Positions 22,862-31,829 of a DNA stretch of 64,000 nucleotides are shown piece after piece. The stretch lies in NCBI GenBank assembly GCA_958413765.1, contig CATYVH010000001.1:62001-126000 (forward strand), written 5' to 3'. A model generated the notes under the pieces. It saw only the letters and a list, made by a program, of their open reading frames with translations. It was not told the DNA's origin and did not search any database. Each line of letters opens with the position of its first letter. Position 1 is the stretch's first letter. This DNA comes from an uncultured Collinsella sp. (lineage in GTDB: Bacteria; Actinomycetota; Coriobacteriia; Coriobacteriales; Coriobacteriaceae). A program made the translations under genes and the position numbers.

Positions 22862-24443
22862 TCGCGGGCGGCTTGGACGTGATGTCGTAGCACACGCGGT
22901 TGGCGCCGGGAACCTCGGCCACGATGCGGCCGGAGATGCGGGCCAGGACGTCGTAGGGCAGCTTGGCCCAGTCGGCGGTCATGGCATCGCTGGACTCGAC
23001 GGCACGCAGGATAATTGGGCGCTGGTAGGTGCGCTCGTCGCCCATAACGCCGACGGACTTAATGTCGGGCAGGACGGCGAAATACTGCCAGCAGCTATGC
23101 TCGGAGTTGCGCTCGCCGGTCTGCTCAAACAGACGCTGGTTATAGGCGTCGAGCTCCTCGCGCACGATGGCGTCGGCATTCTTGAGGATCTCGAGCTTCT
23201 CCTTGTCGACCGCACCGATGATGCGGATGGCCAGACCCGGGCCCGGGAAAGGCTGGCGGAACACGATATGACCCGGCAGACCGAGCGCCAGACCAAGCGC
23301 GCGGACCTCGTCCTTAAAGAAGTGGTCGAGCGGCTCAATAAGGTCGAAGTGCACGCCCTCGGGGAACGGGATCAGATTGTGATGGCTCTTGATGGTAGCC
23401 GTCTTGCCGCCCGTCTTGCGAGCGCCGGACTCAATGATGTCGGGGTAGATGGTGCCCTGAGCCAAGTACTTGACCGGCTTGCCATCGGTCTCGAGCTGCT
23501 GCGCCACGGCGAAGAACTCTTTCCAGAACTGCGTACCGATGATGCGGCGCTTCTCCTCGGGCTCGGTCACGCCGGCCAGAAGCTCGGCATAACGGTCCTC
23601 GGCGTGGACGTGGATAAAGTCGACGTCAAACTGCTTGGTGAAGACCTCCTCCACCTGCTCGGGCTCGCCCTTGCGCAGCAGGCCGTGGTTGATGAACACG
23701 CAGGTCATCTGCTTGCCCACGGCGCGAGCGCCCAGCGCAGCCACGACGGAGGAGTCGACGCCGCCGGACAGGGCCAGAATCACGCGGTCGTCGCCGACCT
23801 TCTCGCGGAACTCGGCTGTCATGGTCTCGACCAGGTTATCCATGCTCCAGTTGGGCTCCAGGCCGCAGATCTCAAACAGAAAGTTGCTCAGCAGCTGCTG
23901 ACCGTACTCGGAGTGCTTGACCTCGGGGTGGAACTGCGTGGTGAAGATCTTGCGCTCGACGCACTCCATGGCGGCAACCGGGCACACGTCGGTGCTGGCG
24001 GTAACGGTAAAGCCCTCGGGCACCTCGGACACGGCGTCGCGGTGGCTCATCCACACGGTCTGCTCCATAGGCGTGGAGTTAAAGAGCTTGGCGCCGGCCG
24101 TACGCGTGATGGTGGCGCGGCCGTATTCGCCCACCTCGGAGTGACCGACCTTGCCGCCGAGCGTCACGGCCGTGATCTGATGGCCGTAGCAAAAGCCCAG
24201 AACGGGAAGGCCCAGGTCAAAGATGGCGGGATCGATGGACGGAGCGTCCTCGGCATACACAGAAGCCGGGCCGCCAGAGAGGATGAGCGCAGAGGCGTTC
24301 ATTTCGCGAATCTCATCGGCCGAGATGTCGCAGGGAACGATCTCGGAATACACGTTGAGGTCGCGGACGCGACGGGCAATGAGCTGACCGTACTGCGCAC
24401 CAAAGTCGAGTACGAGGACCTTTGCGGAAGCCTTTTGATCCAT
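22845..24443 (-). CDS. guaA: GMP synthase (glutamine-hydrolysing)
   Basis: A 532-residue enzyme converting XMP, ATP and glutamine to GMP in the cytosol, the last step of guanine nucleotide synthesis. The class I amidotransferase domain has Cys85 in GFCYGHQ and the His-Glu pair in TQFHPEVKHSE. The ATP-pyrophosphatase loop is LALSGGVDSSV, and the dimerisation domain ends in the invariant PPATIEWE. Full length for the family. Divergent from the asparaginase gene. The 3' end is a well-known integration hotspot for islands, consistent with the repeats downstream. Confidence 0.97.
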   Translation of the reverse strand: MDQKASAKVLVLDFGAQYGQLIARRVRDLNVYSEIVPCDISADEIREMNASALILSGGPASVYAEDAPSIDPAIFDLGLPVLGFCYGHQITAVTLGGKVGHSEVGEYGRATITRTAGAKLFNSTPMEQTVWMSHRDAVSEVPEGFTVTASTDVCPVAAMECVERKIFTTQFHPEVKHSEYGQQLLSNFLFEICGLEPNWSMDNLVETMTAEFREKVGDDRVILALSGGVDSSVVAALGARAVGKQMTCVFINHGLLRKGEPEQVEEVFTKQFDVDFIHVHAEDRYAELLAGVTEPEEKRRIIGTQFWKEFFAVAQQLETDGKPVKYLAQGTIYPDIIESGARKTGGKTATIKSHHNLIPFPEGVHFDLIEPLDHFFKDEVRALGLALGLPGHIVFRQPFPGPGLAIRIIGAVDKEKLEILKNADAIVREELDAYNQRLFEQTGERNSEHSCWQYFAVLPDIKSVGVMGDERTYQRPIILRAVESSDAMTADWAKLPYDVLARISGRIVAEVPGANRVCYDITSKPPATIEWE

Positions 24444-24709
24444 GGTTTCCCCCTCTTGTTGGCGGGGAGCCTGTGCCCACCCGCGCGAATAAACGAAAAC
24501 AGCTTACATAGTGTACACGTTATATGGGGTTTCTCGTCCCTCGCAGCCATCAGCGCACGGCAAACGCACGACCGGGGCCTATTTGACGGCAATTGAAGTG
24601 TTACCAAACGTTACAGATGATGTAATACGTTTGAACATTGGACGCCCTGTGCCACAATACTGCCGAACGACTCCGCCTCTGCGGCGGCAAATACGATAGG
24701 AATACCAGC
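24444..24709. promoter_or_regulatory. Divergent guaA / asparaginase promoter region
   Basis: Holds an inverted repeat TTACA-N5-TGTAA (about 24610-24624) and a possible -35 TTGAAC (24631-24636) with CAATAC 18 bases later, directed toward the asparaginase gene. No riboswitch-like structure recognised. Confidence 0.35.
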
Positions 24710-25723
24710 ATGAAGCGCATCCTTCTCATCGCCACGGGCGGCACCATCGCATCGACCGAGGACGGCAACGGCCTCTCCCCCGCCCTGACCGGTGAGGAGC
24801 TCGCCCAGAGCGTCCCCGAGATCTCGGGCCTCTGCGAGCTCGACGTCGTGCAGCCCATGAACATCGACAGCACCAATATGCGTCCGAGCGACTGGATGCG
24901 TATCCGCGACGTCATCGTCGAGGGTTATGCCGACCACGACGGCTTCGTGATTCTGCACGGCACCGACACCATGAGCTACACCGCGGCGGCGCTTTCCTAT
25001 CTGATTCAGGACAGCCCCAAGCCCATCGTACTCACCGGCTCGCAAAAGCCCATGGGCAATCCCTTTACCGACGCCAAGCTCAACCTGTACCAGAGCCTGC
25101 TCTATGCGCTCGACGAGCATTCGCACGACGTCTCGATTGTCTTTGGCGGCGTAGCCATTGCCGGCACGCGCGCCCGCAAGCAGCGCACCATGAGCTTTAA
25201 CGCGTTCATTAGCGTCAACTATCCGCCCATTGCCTATATCCGCAACGACCGCATCGTTCGCAACGGACTCCACGGCACTCACCAGGACGAGAACCCGGTT
25301 CGCTTCTACGACAGCATCGACCCGCGCGTATTTGTCCTTAAGCTGACACCCGGCGTGAACCCGGGTATCCTGGACGCTCTTGCCGATAGCTACGACGCTG
25401 TGATTCTGGAGACCTTTGGCATTGGCGGTATCCCCGAGTTTGGTGAGTCGGGCGAGTCGTTCCAAGAGGCAATTTTCCGCTGGGTCGATTCGGGTCGCAC
25501 TGTCGTTATGACCACGCAGGTCCCCGAAGAGGGCCTTGACCTGGGTGTTTATGAGGTCGGCCGTGCCTACGCCGATCATCCGGGCATTTTGCGCGGCGAC
25601 GACATGACCACCGAGACGCTCGTGGCCAAAACCATGTGGGCACTCGGCCAGTCACGTGATGCGGCCGAGATTCAGCGCCTGTTCTACAGCCAAGTCAACC
25701 ACGACCGCATCCCGATGGCGTAA
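24710..25723 (+). CDS. ansA: L-asparaginase (type I, cytoplasmic)
   Basis: A 337-residue asparaginase hydrolysing L-asparagine to aspartate and ammonia. The first catalytic Thr lies in LIATGGTIAST (about residue 12-15) and the second in the HGTDTM motif (about 84-89). TGSQKPMGNPFTDA and FGIGGIPE are further family blocks. There is no signal peptide, so it is cytosolic type I. The start at MKRILLIATGG has AGGAA upstream; a longer in-frame start at 24638 would add an unrelated leader. Confidence 0.93.
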   Translation: MKRILLIATGGTIASTEDGNGLSPALTGEELAQSVPEISGLCELDVVQPMNIDSTNMRPSDWMRIRDVIVEGYADHDGFVILHGTDTMSYTAAALSYLIQDSPKPIVLTGSQKPMGNPFTDAKLNLYQSLLYALDEHSHDVSIVFGGVAIAGTRARKQRTMSFNAFISVNYPPIAYIRNDRIVRNGLHGTHQDENPVRFYDSIDPRVFVLKLTPGVNPGILDALADSYDAVILETFGIGGIPEFGESGESFQEAIFRWVDSGRTVVMTTQVPEEGLDLGVYEVGRAYADHPGILRGDDMTTETLVAKTMWALGQSRDAAEIQRLFYSQVNHDRIPMA

Positions 25724-25745
25724 TTCAGTTGTCGACGGGTATCCC

Positions 25746-25964
25746 CTATTCGATCCCCTCGAGAAGCTCTGACACCGTCATGCCGAGTGCGGGCGCGATC
25801 TTAAATAGAACCTTGAGCGTGAAATTTGCCGTCCCATCTTCGATTCGGTCGAGGTAGGGTCGGCTGATTCCTGTCGCCACACAAAAATCAACCTTGGAGA
25901 TACCAAGGTCCCTGCGTGTCTCTTCGACCCGCCTGCCAAGAATCTGTTTCGCACGTTCGTCCAT
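25746..25964 (-). CDS. Small XRE/Cro-type regulator
   Basis: A 72-residue single-domain helix-turn-helix protein (LGISKVDFCVATGISRPYLDRIEDGTANFTLKVLFKIAPALG). It lies 22 bases from the convergent asparaginase gene and is divergent from the unknown gene at 26041. A perfect 26-base palindrome lies between the two, so it probably autoregulates and controls that neighbour. The pair could be a toxin-antitoxin-like or simple regulatory couple. Confidence 0.85.
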   Translation of the reverse strand: MDERAKQILGRRVEETRRDLGISKVDFCVATGISRPYLDRIEDGTANFTLKVLFKIAPALGMTVSELLEGIE

Positions 25965-25992
25965 GCAGCCGAGTTTGAAATGGAGCTGAACA

Positions 25993-26018
25993 AAAACGTA
26001 AACTATAGTTTACGTTTT
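25993..26018. promoter_or_regulatory. Perfect 26-bp palindromic operator
   Basis: AAAACGTAAACTA (25993-26005) followed directly by its exact reverse complement (26006-26018). It sits 22 bases before the start of the 26041 gene and 29 bases before that of the XRE gene, an ideal shared operator. Confidence 0.75.
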
Positions 26019-26040
26019 GCCGAATACACAGGAGTTTTCT

Positions 26041-26430
26041 ATGTCGGGTTCTTCGGTCCGCATGTACCGAGCCACGCTTCGCACAAACAGCGCACCGCCC
26101 AAGCTCGTCGTCGTTGAAGCCGAATGCCTTTCGCCCGATGAGCGCACAGCATTTGCATTACTATCAAGTCGCGTCGCCGCCGTTCTGGTCCCTTGCCCGG
26201 CGCAAGGCGAACTTGCCATCCAATGCCAAGCGCACAGCTGCTCGCTCAATCAGGCTGCCGTAATCGCAACCAGCCAACGCGGCCTGCCGCTCCTTTTAGA
26301 AGCCGGTATCGCACTCGCCCTCCGCGGCTCCGGATACGAAAACGAGGCCGCCGCCGATATGGTCTTTAAACCACGATCGAGCGGCGGCCTCGCAGCAGCC
26401 ATTGAATATGCGTGCAGGCTCGTTGCCTAA
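26041..26430 (+). CDS. Conserved-looking hypothetical protein
   Basis: A 129-residue soluble protein starting MSGSSVRMYRATLRT, with AGGAG 6 bases upstream. It has an alternating alpha/beta pattern (PKLVVVEAECLSPDERTAFALLSSRVAAVLVPCPAQGEL...AADMVFKPRSSGGLAAAIEYAC) but no family I recognise. Opposed to the small XRE gene across the palindrome, which suggests joint control. Convergent with the next gene, only 9 bases apart. Confidence 0.6.
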   Translation: MSGSSVRMYRATLRTNSAPPKLVVVEAECLSPDERTAFALLSSRVAAVLVPCPAQGELAIQCQAHSCSLNQAAVIATSQRGLPLLLEAGIALALRGSGYENEAAADMVFKPRSSGGLAAAIEYACRLVA

Positions 26431-26439
26431 AAGGACAGG

Positions 26440-26823
26440 CTAGAAACCAAAGCCAAAGCCTGTTCCGGTAATAGCCGAGTACATAAAGTAGACGTTGATT
26501 ACGTTGAGGAACACACCCGTGATGCAGCCGTTTCGCAGGTAGCGCTCGCACACGATGCGCGCCATGGCGGCGGAGTCATCATTGTTTTTAGCCTGACGTC
26601 CTGCCGTAAAGTACGTCGCCACGCTCAGCAGCAGGTTGAGCACCGGCAGTGCCAGCAGCTCGTAGCTCTTGCCCCAACGCGTCACCTCACCGGCCGCGTT
26701 AAACTTCGTTGCCACCTCGGGACCAATGTTGGGGATAACACACGCTGCAACCACCAGCGGAATCACCGCAAGTACGAGCAACGCAATACCCATGTAGCCA
26801 GCTTTTTTGCCATATTTAAACAT
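26440..26823 (-). CDS. DUF1648-type small membrane protein
   Basis: A 127-residue integral membrane protein with three hydrophobic segments (about residues 11-32, 55-72, 98-120). PNIGPEVATKFNAAGEVTRWGKSYELLALPVLNLLL is the DUF1648 signature, as in the N-terminal part of SdpI-type proteins. Function unknown; SdpI relatives give immunity to a peptide toxin or act in signalling. Eleven bases from ychF and likely in the same transcript. Confidence 0.7.
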   Translation of the reverse strand: MFKYGKKAGYMGIALLVLAVIPLVVAACVIPNIGPEVATKFNAAGEVTRWGKSYELLALPVLNLLLSVATYFTAGRQAKNNDDSAAMARIVCERYLRNGCITGVFLNVINVYFMYSAITGTGFGFGF

Positions 26824-26834
26824 ATGCGTCGTCC

Positions 26835-27911
<1,077 letters not shown>

Positions 27912-28025
27912 GACAGCTCCTTTTGATACAGGTACTTCAAACTGCATAAGTATAGCGCCGCCGCAGCATCCAGGCGAACCCGGACGCCACGGCGGCGCAA
28001 ATGAAGCAGAGATAGGGGTCGCTGA

Positions 28026-29279
28026 CTAGTCTGCGAGCTTTTCCACCTGATCGAGCATCTTATCGAGCTTGGCCTTTGCCTCGGCCTTGACCTTCTCGGC
28101 CTCCTCGTGAGCCTTCGCCTTCTGGGCGGCCTTTTCCTCGGCCTCGGGATCGGCGACGACCAGATTGGACGCATCGTGTTCGACCAGCTTGAGCGCATGT
28201 TCGGGACAAACCTTGACGCAGGCTCCGCAACCCAAACAATACGTGGACTCCAGTGCAAAGCGACCGCTTCCCACCAAATCGCAGGCGGACGTGGGACACG
28301 CGTTAACGCACTCGCCGCACGACGTGCACTTGTCAAAATCGCACTCCGGCGTGCTCACCTGCATGTTCTGGGCAAGCTCGGGGTGGTTTTGCAGCGTCGA
28401 GAGCACCAGCTGGCGCCCATGGGTGAGCGAACGGCGACGCTTGGTCGTCGTGGTGCCGCACATGGTGTTGAGCGTGCGCTCCAGCTGGGTGATCTGATGG
28501 CGATGGGCTTTGAGCTTCTGCGTCACCGAAGCCAGTGCCGCCGTCGCCGGATTGAGTTTGGTCACGGTCAGGCCCGTGGTACGGGCGATCTTTTCCATGT
28601 ATTCCTTGCGCTCGTACTCGCGGCGCTTATGGCATTTGAGGCTCTTGGGGTCGACCTCCAGGCCCATACCCGTACCAGCCCATTCCTCGGCCTTCGCAAT
28701 CGCCTCGCCCAGCATGTCCTCGCCACCGGTGTTGCGGCATTTATCGCACACGCCCAGCGGCAGATACACACTCACGTTGGGATAGTCGGCCAGCACCGAG
28801 AACCAGGTCTCGGCTGTAATATCGCCCACGCAGGCAACGACGACCTCGTTCTCGCGCGGCATGCGCTTAAGGGCGCGCGTGCAGGTAACGTAGGCGGTCT
28901 CGTGACTTGTAGCCGCCGAGACAATGTCGTCATACAGGTTTTTGGGCGCCAGGCGCGGCGAGATGATCGCCTCAGTCGGACAGGCAGCGGCGCACAGGCC
29001 ACACTTGCGACAGGAATCGAGGATCTCGATGGCATCTTCCTCGACCTCGATGGCGTTGACCGGGCACACGTCCATGCACGCGGTGCAGCCACTCTTTTCG
29101 TTTTTGCAGGTCAAGCACGGAATGGTGTTGCCGCGCGGACGCTCCTTGTAGTCAGCAGGATTCCACTGCGGCGCCGACGGATCGAGCGCATCGGTCACAC
29201 CGCCAAGCGGGTTTTTAAGAAAGTCGAAACCCTTGCTGATCTCGATAATGTCATCAAACAGATCGTGTTCCTGCGCCAT
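28026..29279 (-). CDS. Polyferredoxin-like 4Fe-4S protein
   Basis: A 417-residue cytosolic iron-sulfur protein with four cluster motifs: CLTCKNEKSGCTACMDVCP and CRKCGLCAAACP in the N-terminal quarter, then CTSCGECVNACP and YCLGCGACVKVCP near residues 310-350. Between them lie extra cysteines (VCDKCRNTGGE) and a helical stretch. The last 50 residues are an Ala/Lys/Glu coiled coil. Electron carrier or redox hub of unknown partner; such proteins are typical of anaerobic Coriobacteriia. GGGAGGGG precedes MAQEHDLF, chosen as start over 29309. Confidence 0.8.
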   Translation of the reverse strand: MAQEHDLFDDIIEISKGFDFLKNPLGGVTDALDPSAPQWNPADYKERPRGNTIPCLTCKNEKSGCTACMDVCPVNAIEVEEDAIEILDSCRKCGLCAAACPTEAIISPRLAPKNLYDDIVSAATSHETAYVTCTRALKRMPRENEVVVACVGDITAETWFSVLADYPNVSVYLPLGVCDKCRNTGGEDMLGEAIAKAEEWAGTGMGLEVDPKSLKCHKRREYERKEYMEKIARTTGLTVTKLNPATAALASVTQKLKAHRHQITQLERTLNTMCGTTTTKRRRSLTHGRQLVLSTLQNHPELAQNMQVSTPECDFDKCTSCGECVNACPTSACDLVGSGRFALESTYCLGCGACVKVCPEHALKLVEHDASNLVVADPEAEEKAAQKAKAHEEAEKVKAEAKAKLDKMLDQVEKLAD

Positions 29280-29430
29280 GCGCGGCCCCTCCCTGAGCAG
29301 TGCAAACAAGCAAGAGATAATGATACGCTATCGGCCCACGCCTCGGGCAAATTACACGCGGAGCATCTTTGCGGCAAATAGCCCATGGCCTATCGCCGCC
29401 TCGATTGCACAAGGCCAATCAAGCGCCAAA

Positions 29431-30498
29431 CTATGCCTCGCACATGAGCTGCACGAGCTTTTGCCTGGTCACCTTTGTCTGTTCGTTGGCCATGTTGCGC
29501 TCGTTCTTAAAAGTTGCGTCAGCAACGCTCAGCAAATCGGCATCGGTAATCTCATCAAGCCCCAGCTCCTCAAGCGTCGTCGGCAGACCGACGCGCTGGC
29601 AAAACTCGAGCACCTGATCAAGCTCGGGTGCACGCTCCAGGCGCAGCTGCACCACCAGACCAAATGCCACGGCCTCACCATGCATGGCCTTGCACTCGGG
29701 CAGAATCGTCAGCCCGTTGGCGATGGCATGCGCCAACGCCAAGCCGCCACTCTCAAAGCCGACACCCGAGAGCAAAATATTGCACTCGATCAGGCGTTCA
29801 ACCGCTGGCGACGTACGCCCCTTTTTGAGATCGCGCTTGGCAGCGACACCGCACTCCATAAGTGTGTCGTAGCAGGCACGAGCCGCAACCAGAGCCAAGT
29901 GCCCCGGCGCGCCACCGTGCTCGTTGGCGCCGTGCGCCGCGGCGCACGAACGCGCCTCGAAGTACGTTGCCAGCGCATCGCCCATACCAGCGACCGTCAT
30001 ACGCAGTGGGGCCGCTGCGACCACGTTGGTATCGACCACGACCAGATCTGGATTCTTCTCGAGCATCAGGTAGCGGTCGAACGACCCATCCTCGTGATAC
30101 AGCACCGAAATCGCGCTGCACGGACCATCCATTGAGGCCGCCGTGGGACATACGCACAACGGCAACTCGGCATAAAACGCTACTGCCTTGGCGATATCGA
30201 GCATCTTGCCACCGCCAATACCCACCACCATGTCGCAATACTCAGCCTGGGCTTCCTTAGCCATTTCGGCAACAGCCTCTTCCGTACACGGACCGTTGTA
30301 AATTTTAAAGAACGGCTCGCTTAGATCGTCGTCCAGAAATCCATCGACAATCTGCCTGCACAGCCGATCCTCGGTGCCCTGGTCAAACAAGACATAGGCA
30401 GCGCAGCCCAACCATGACAAATACCTGCCCTGACGCGAAAGTTCGCCCGGCCCCTGAACATACCGACCGGGACCGCCGTAAACCATAGGAAGCGCCAT
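29431..30498 (-). CDS. Glycerol dehydrogenase-like, group III Fe-ADH family, 1
   Basis: A 355-residue NAD-dependent dehydrogenase of the GldA type. NAD-loop GIGGGKMLDIAKAVAFY (about 92-108), CPTAASMDGPCS, the metal ligand Asp in GMGDALATYFEA, and the metal-binding His in LALAHAIANGL and AMHGEAVAFG. Oxidises glycerol or related diols, or reduces the corresponding ketones. It is a paralogue of the next gene upstream, but a REP-like hairpin and a terminator separate the two, so each is probably transcribed alone. Substrate specificity cannot be told from sequence. Confidence 0.85.
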   Translation of the reverse strand: MALPMVYGGPGRYVQGPGELSRQGRYLSWLGCAAYVLFDQGTEDRLCRQIVDGFLDDDLSEPFFKIYNGPCTEEAVAEMAKEAQAEYCDMVVGIGGGKMLDIAKAVAFYAELPLCVCPTAASMDGPCSAISVLYHEDGSFDRYLMLEKNPDLVVVDTNVVAAAPLRMTVAGMGDALATYFEARSCAAAHGANEHGGAPGHLALVAARACYDTLMECGVAAKRDLKKGRTSPAVERLIECNILLSGVGFESGGLALAHAIANGLTILPECKAMHGEAVAFGLVVQLRLERAPELDQVLEFCQRVGLPTTLEELGLDEITDADLLSVADATFKNERNMANEQTKVTRQKLVQLMCEA

Positions 30499-30528
30499 AC
30501 GAGAATCCGCCCTTCATCAAACAACGAT

Positions 30529-30593
30529 TGGTGCAAAGTAACCTGACCCCTTTGCACCAACTTGGTGCGATGGGGTCAGGTTGGTTTGCACCA
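30529..30593. repeat. REP-like nested hairpin element
   Basis: Outer arms TGGTGCAAA (30529-30537) / TTTGCACCA (30585-30593), middle arms CCTGACCCC / GGGGTCAGG, and an inner perfect dyad GCACCAACTTGGTGC (30554-30568). An intergenic palindromic repeat, not part of a gene. Confidence 0.7.
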
Positions 30594-30600
30594 TAGCAAA

Positions 30601-30633
30601 AAGGGGCAAAGCCGTCTGCTGGCTTTGCCCCTT
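30601..30633 (-). terminator. Terminator of glycerol dehydrogenase 2
   Basis: AAGGGGCAAAGCC (30601-30613) and GGCTTTGCCCCTT (30621-30633) form a perfect 13-bp stem. On the minus strand TTTTT extends it. Confidence 0.9.
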
Positions 30634-30645
30634 CCTTAGCTTGAT

Positions 30646-31746
30646 TTACTCATCCATAAGGTAGTAGTGACCCAGCGCGTCGGCACCCAGGATGGCGTTT
30701 GCGACCATCTCGGGCGTCACCTCAAACGGCATGTTGCACATGGTGTCATCGGGCGCGCAGGCGGCCTCGGCAACAATCATGGCCTGCTCGCGCGTAAGCT
30801 CGGCAACGCCAAGTTCCTTCATCGTGACCGGCAGGCCCAGCTCAATGCAGAAGCCCAAGACTTCCTCGAGTTTCTCAGTCGGAGCATCCTCGAGTACCAG
30901 CTGAACGATGGTGCCAAAGGCGACCTTCTCGCCGTGATACATGCCGTGGCACTCGGGCAGCATCGTCAGGCCATTGTGGATGGCATGAGCAGCAGCAAGG
31001 CCCGAGCTCTCAAAGCCAATGCCCGAAAGCAGCGTATTGGCCTCGATGATATGCTCGACGGCAGGCGTGAGCGCACCCTTCTCCAGCGCGACCTTGGCCT
31101 TGACGCCATCGGCCATAAGCGTCTCGTAGCAGAGCTTGGCAAGCGCCAGACCGGCCATGCCGCCTTTGCCACCAGCGCAGGTGCCACCGTCGGCATCGTG
31201 CGTCGCCTGGGCCTCAAAGTAGGTTGCGAGCGCATCGCCCATACCTGCCACCGTCAGGCGTACCGGGCTCGCCGCGATAACCGTCGTATCCATAAGAACG
31301 ATATTGGGGTTCGCCTTAAGGAACAGGTACTTATCGAACTGGCCGTCATCGGTATAGAGCACGGAGAGCGCCGAGCACGGGGCATCGGTCGAAGCGATGG
31401 TGGGGCAAATGATGACCGGGGACTCCAGGTAGTAGGCGACGGCCTTGGCGGTGTCGAGGATCTTGCCGCCACCGACGCCGACGATGATGTCGCAGCCGTT
31501 GTCGCGCGCGAGCGCAACCAGGCGATCGACCTCGCTCTTGGAGCACTCGCCGTTAAAGTCCTCAAACAGCAACTCGGCCTTAGCCTCGGCAAAACCACCC
31601 TCGATCTTGGCACCGACGCGCTTCTTGCCCGAAGGCGTCACGATGACGAGGGCCTTAGCGCCGAGCGGCTCGACATAGGAGCCGAGCTTGGCGAGCTCGT
31701 CCGGACCCTGGATGTACTTGCTGGGGCTATTGAAAATTGCAGCCAT
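30646..31746 (-). CDS. gldA: Glycerol dehydrogenase-like, group III Fe-ADH family, 2
   Basis: A 366-residue dehydrogenase closest to GldA. VGVGGGKILDTAKAVAYYL (about 94-112), CPTIASTDAPCSALSVLY, GMGDALATYFEAQ with the metal-ligand Asp, AAAHAIHNGLTMLPE and MYHGEKVAFGT with metal-ligand histidines. Interconverts glycerol and dihydroxyacetone with NAD. It has its own terminator downstream, and an Fe-ADH gene with another terminator upstream. Confidence 0.88.
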   Translation of the reverse strand: MAAIFNSPSKYIQGPDELAKLGSYVEPLGAKALVIVTPSGKKRVGAKIEGGFAEAKAELLFEDFNGECSKSEVDRLVALARDNGCDIIVGVGGGKILDTAKAVAYYLESPVIICPTIASTDAPCSALSVLYTDDGQFDKYLFLKANPNIVLMDTTVIAASPVRLTVAGMGDALATYFEAQATHDADGGTCAGGKGGMAGLALAKLCYETLMADGVKAKVALEKGALTPAVEHIIEANTLLSGIGFESSGLAAAHAIHNGLTMLPECHGMYHGEKVAFGTIVQLVLEDAPTEKLEEVLGFCIELGLPVTMKELGVAELTREQAMIVAEAACAPDDTMCNMPFEVTPEMVANAILGADALGHYYLMDE

Positions 31747-31777
31747 AACTATCCCATTCTCTAAAAGAAAAAAGAAA

Positions 31778-31807
31778 GGGGCTCCGTACGGATACGTGCG
31801 GAGCCCC
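31778..31807 (-). terminator. Terminator of the iron-containing alcohol dehydrogenase gene
   Basis: GGGGCTCCG (31778-31786) pairs with CGGAGCCCC (31799-31807). Reading the minus strand, TTTCTTTTTTCTTTT follows. Confidence 0.92.
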
Positions 31808-31829
31808 TCGTTACGATAACAAGAGTCGA

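Noticed and set aside
22701..24596. Long open frame (631 codons) antisense to guaA
   Set aside because: Shadow of GC-rich guaA codons: low-complexity Leu/Ala/Gly/His-rich product with no motif and no ribosome site, against an unmistakable GuaA on the other strand.
24444..24709. Purine or guanine riboswitch upstream of guaA
   Set aside because: I looked for a three-way junction with the conserved loop bases before guaA and found none.
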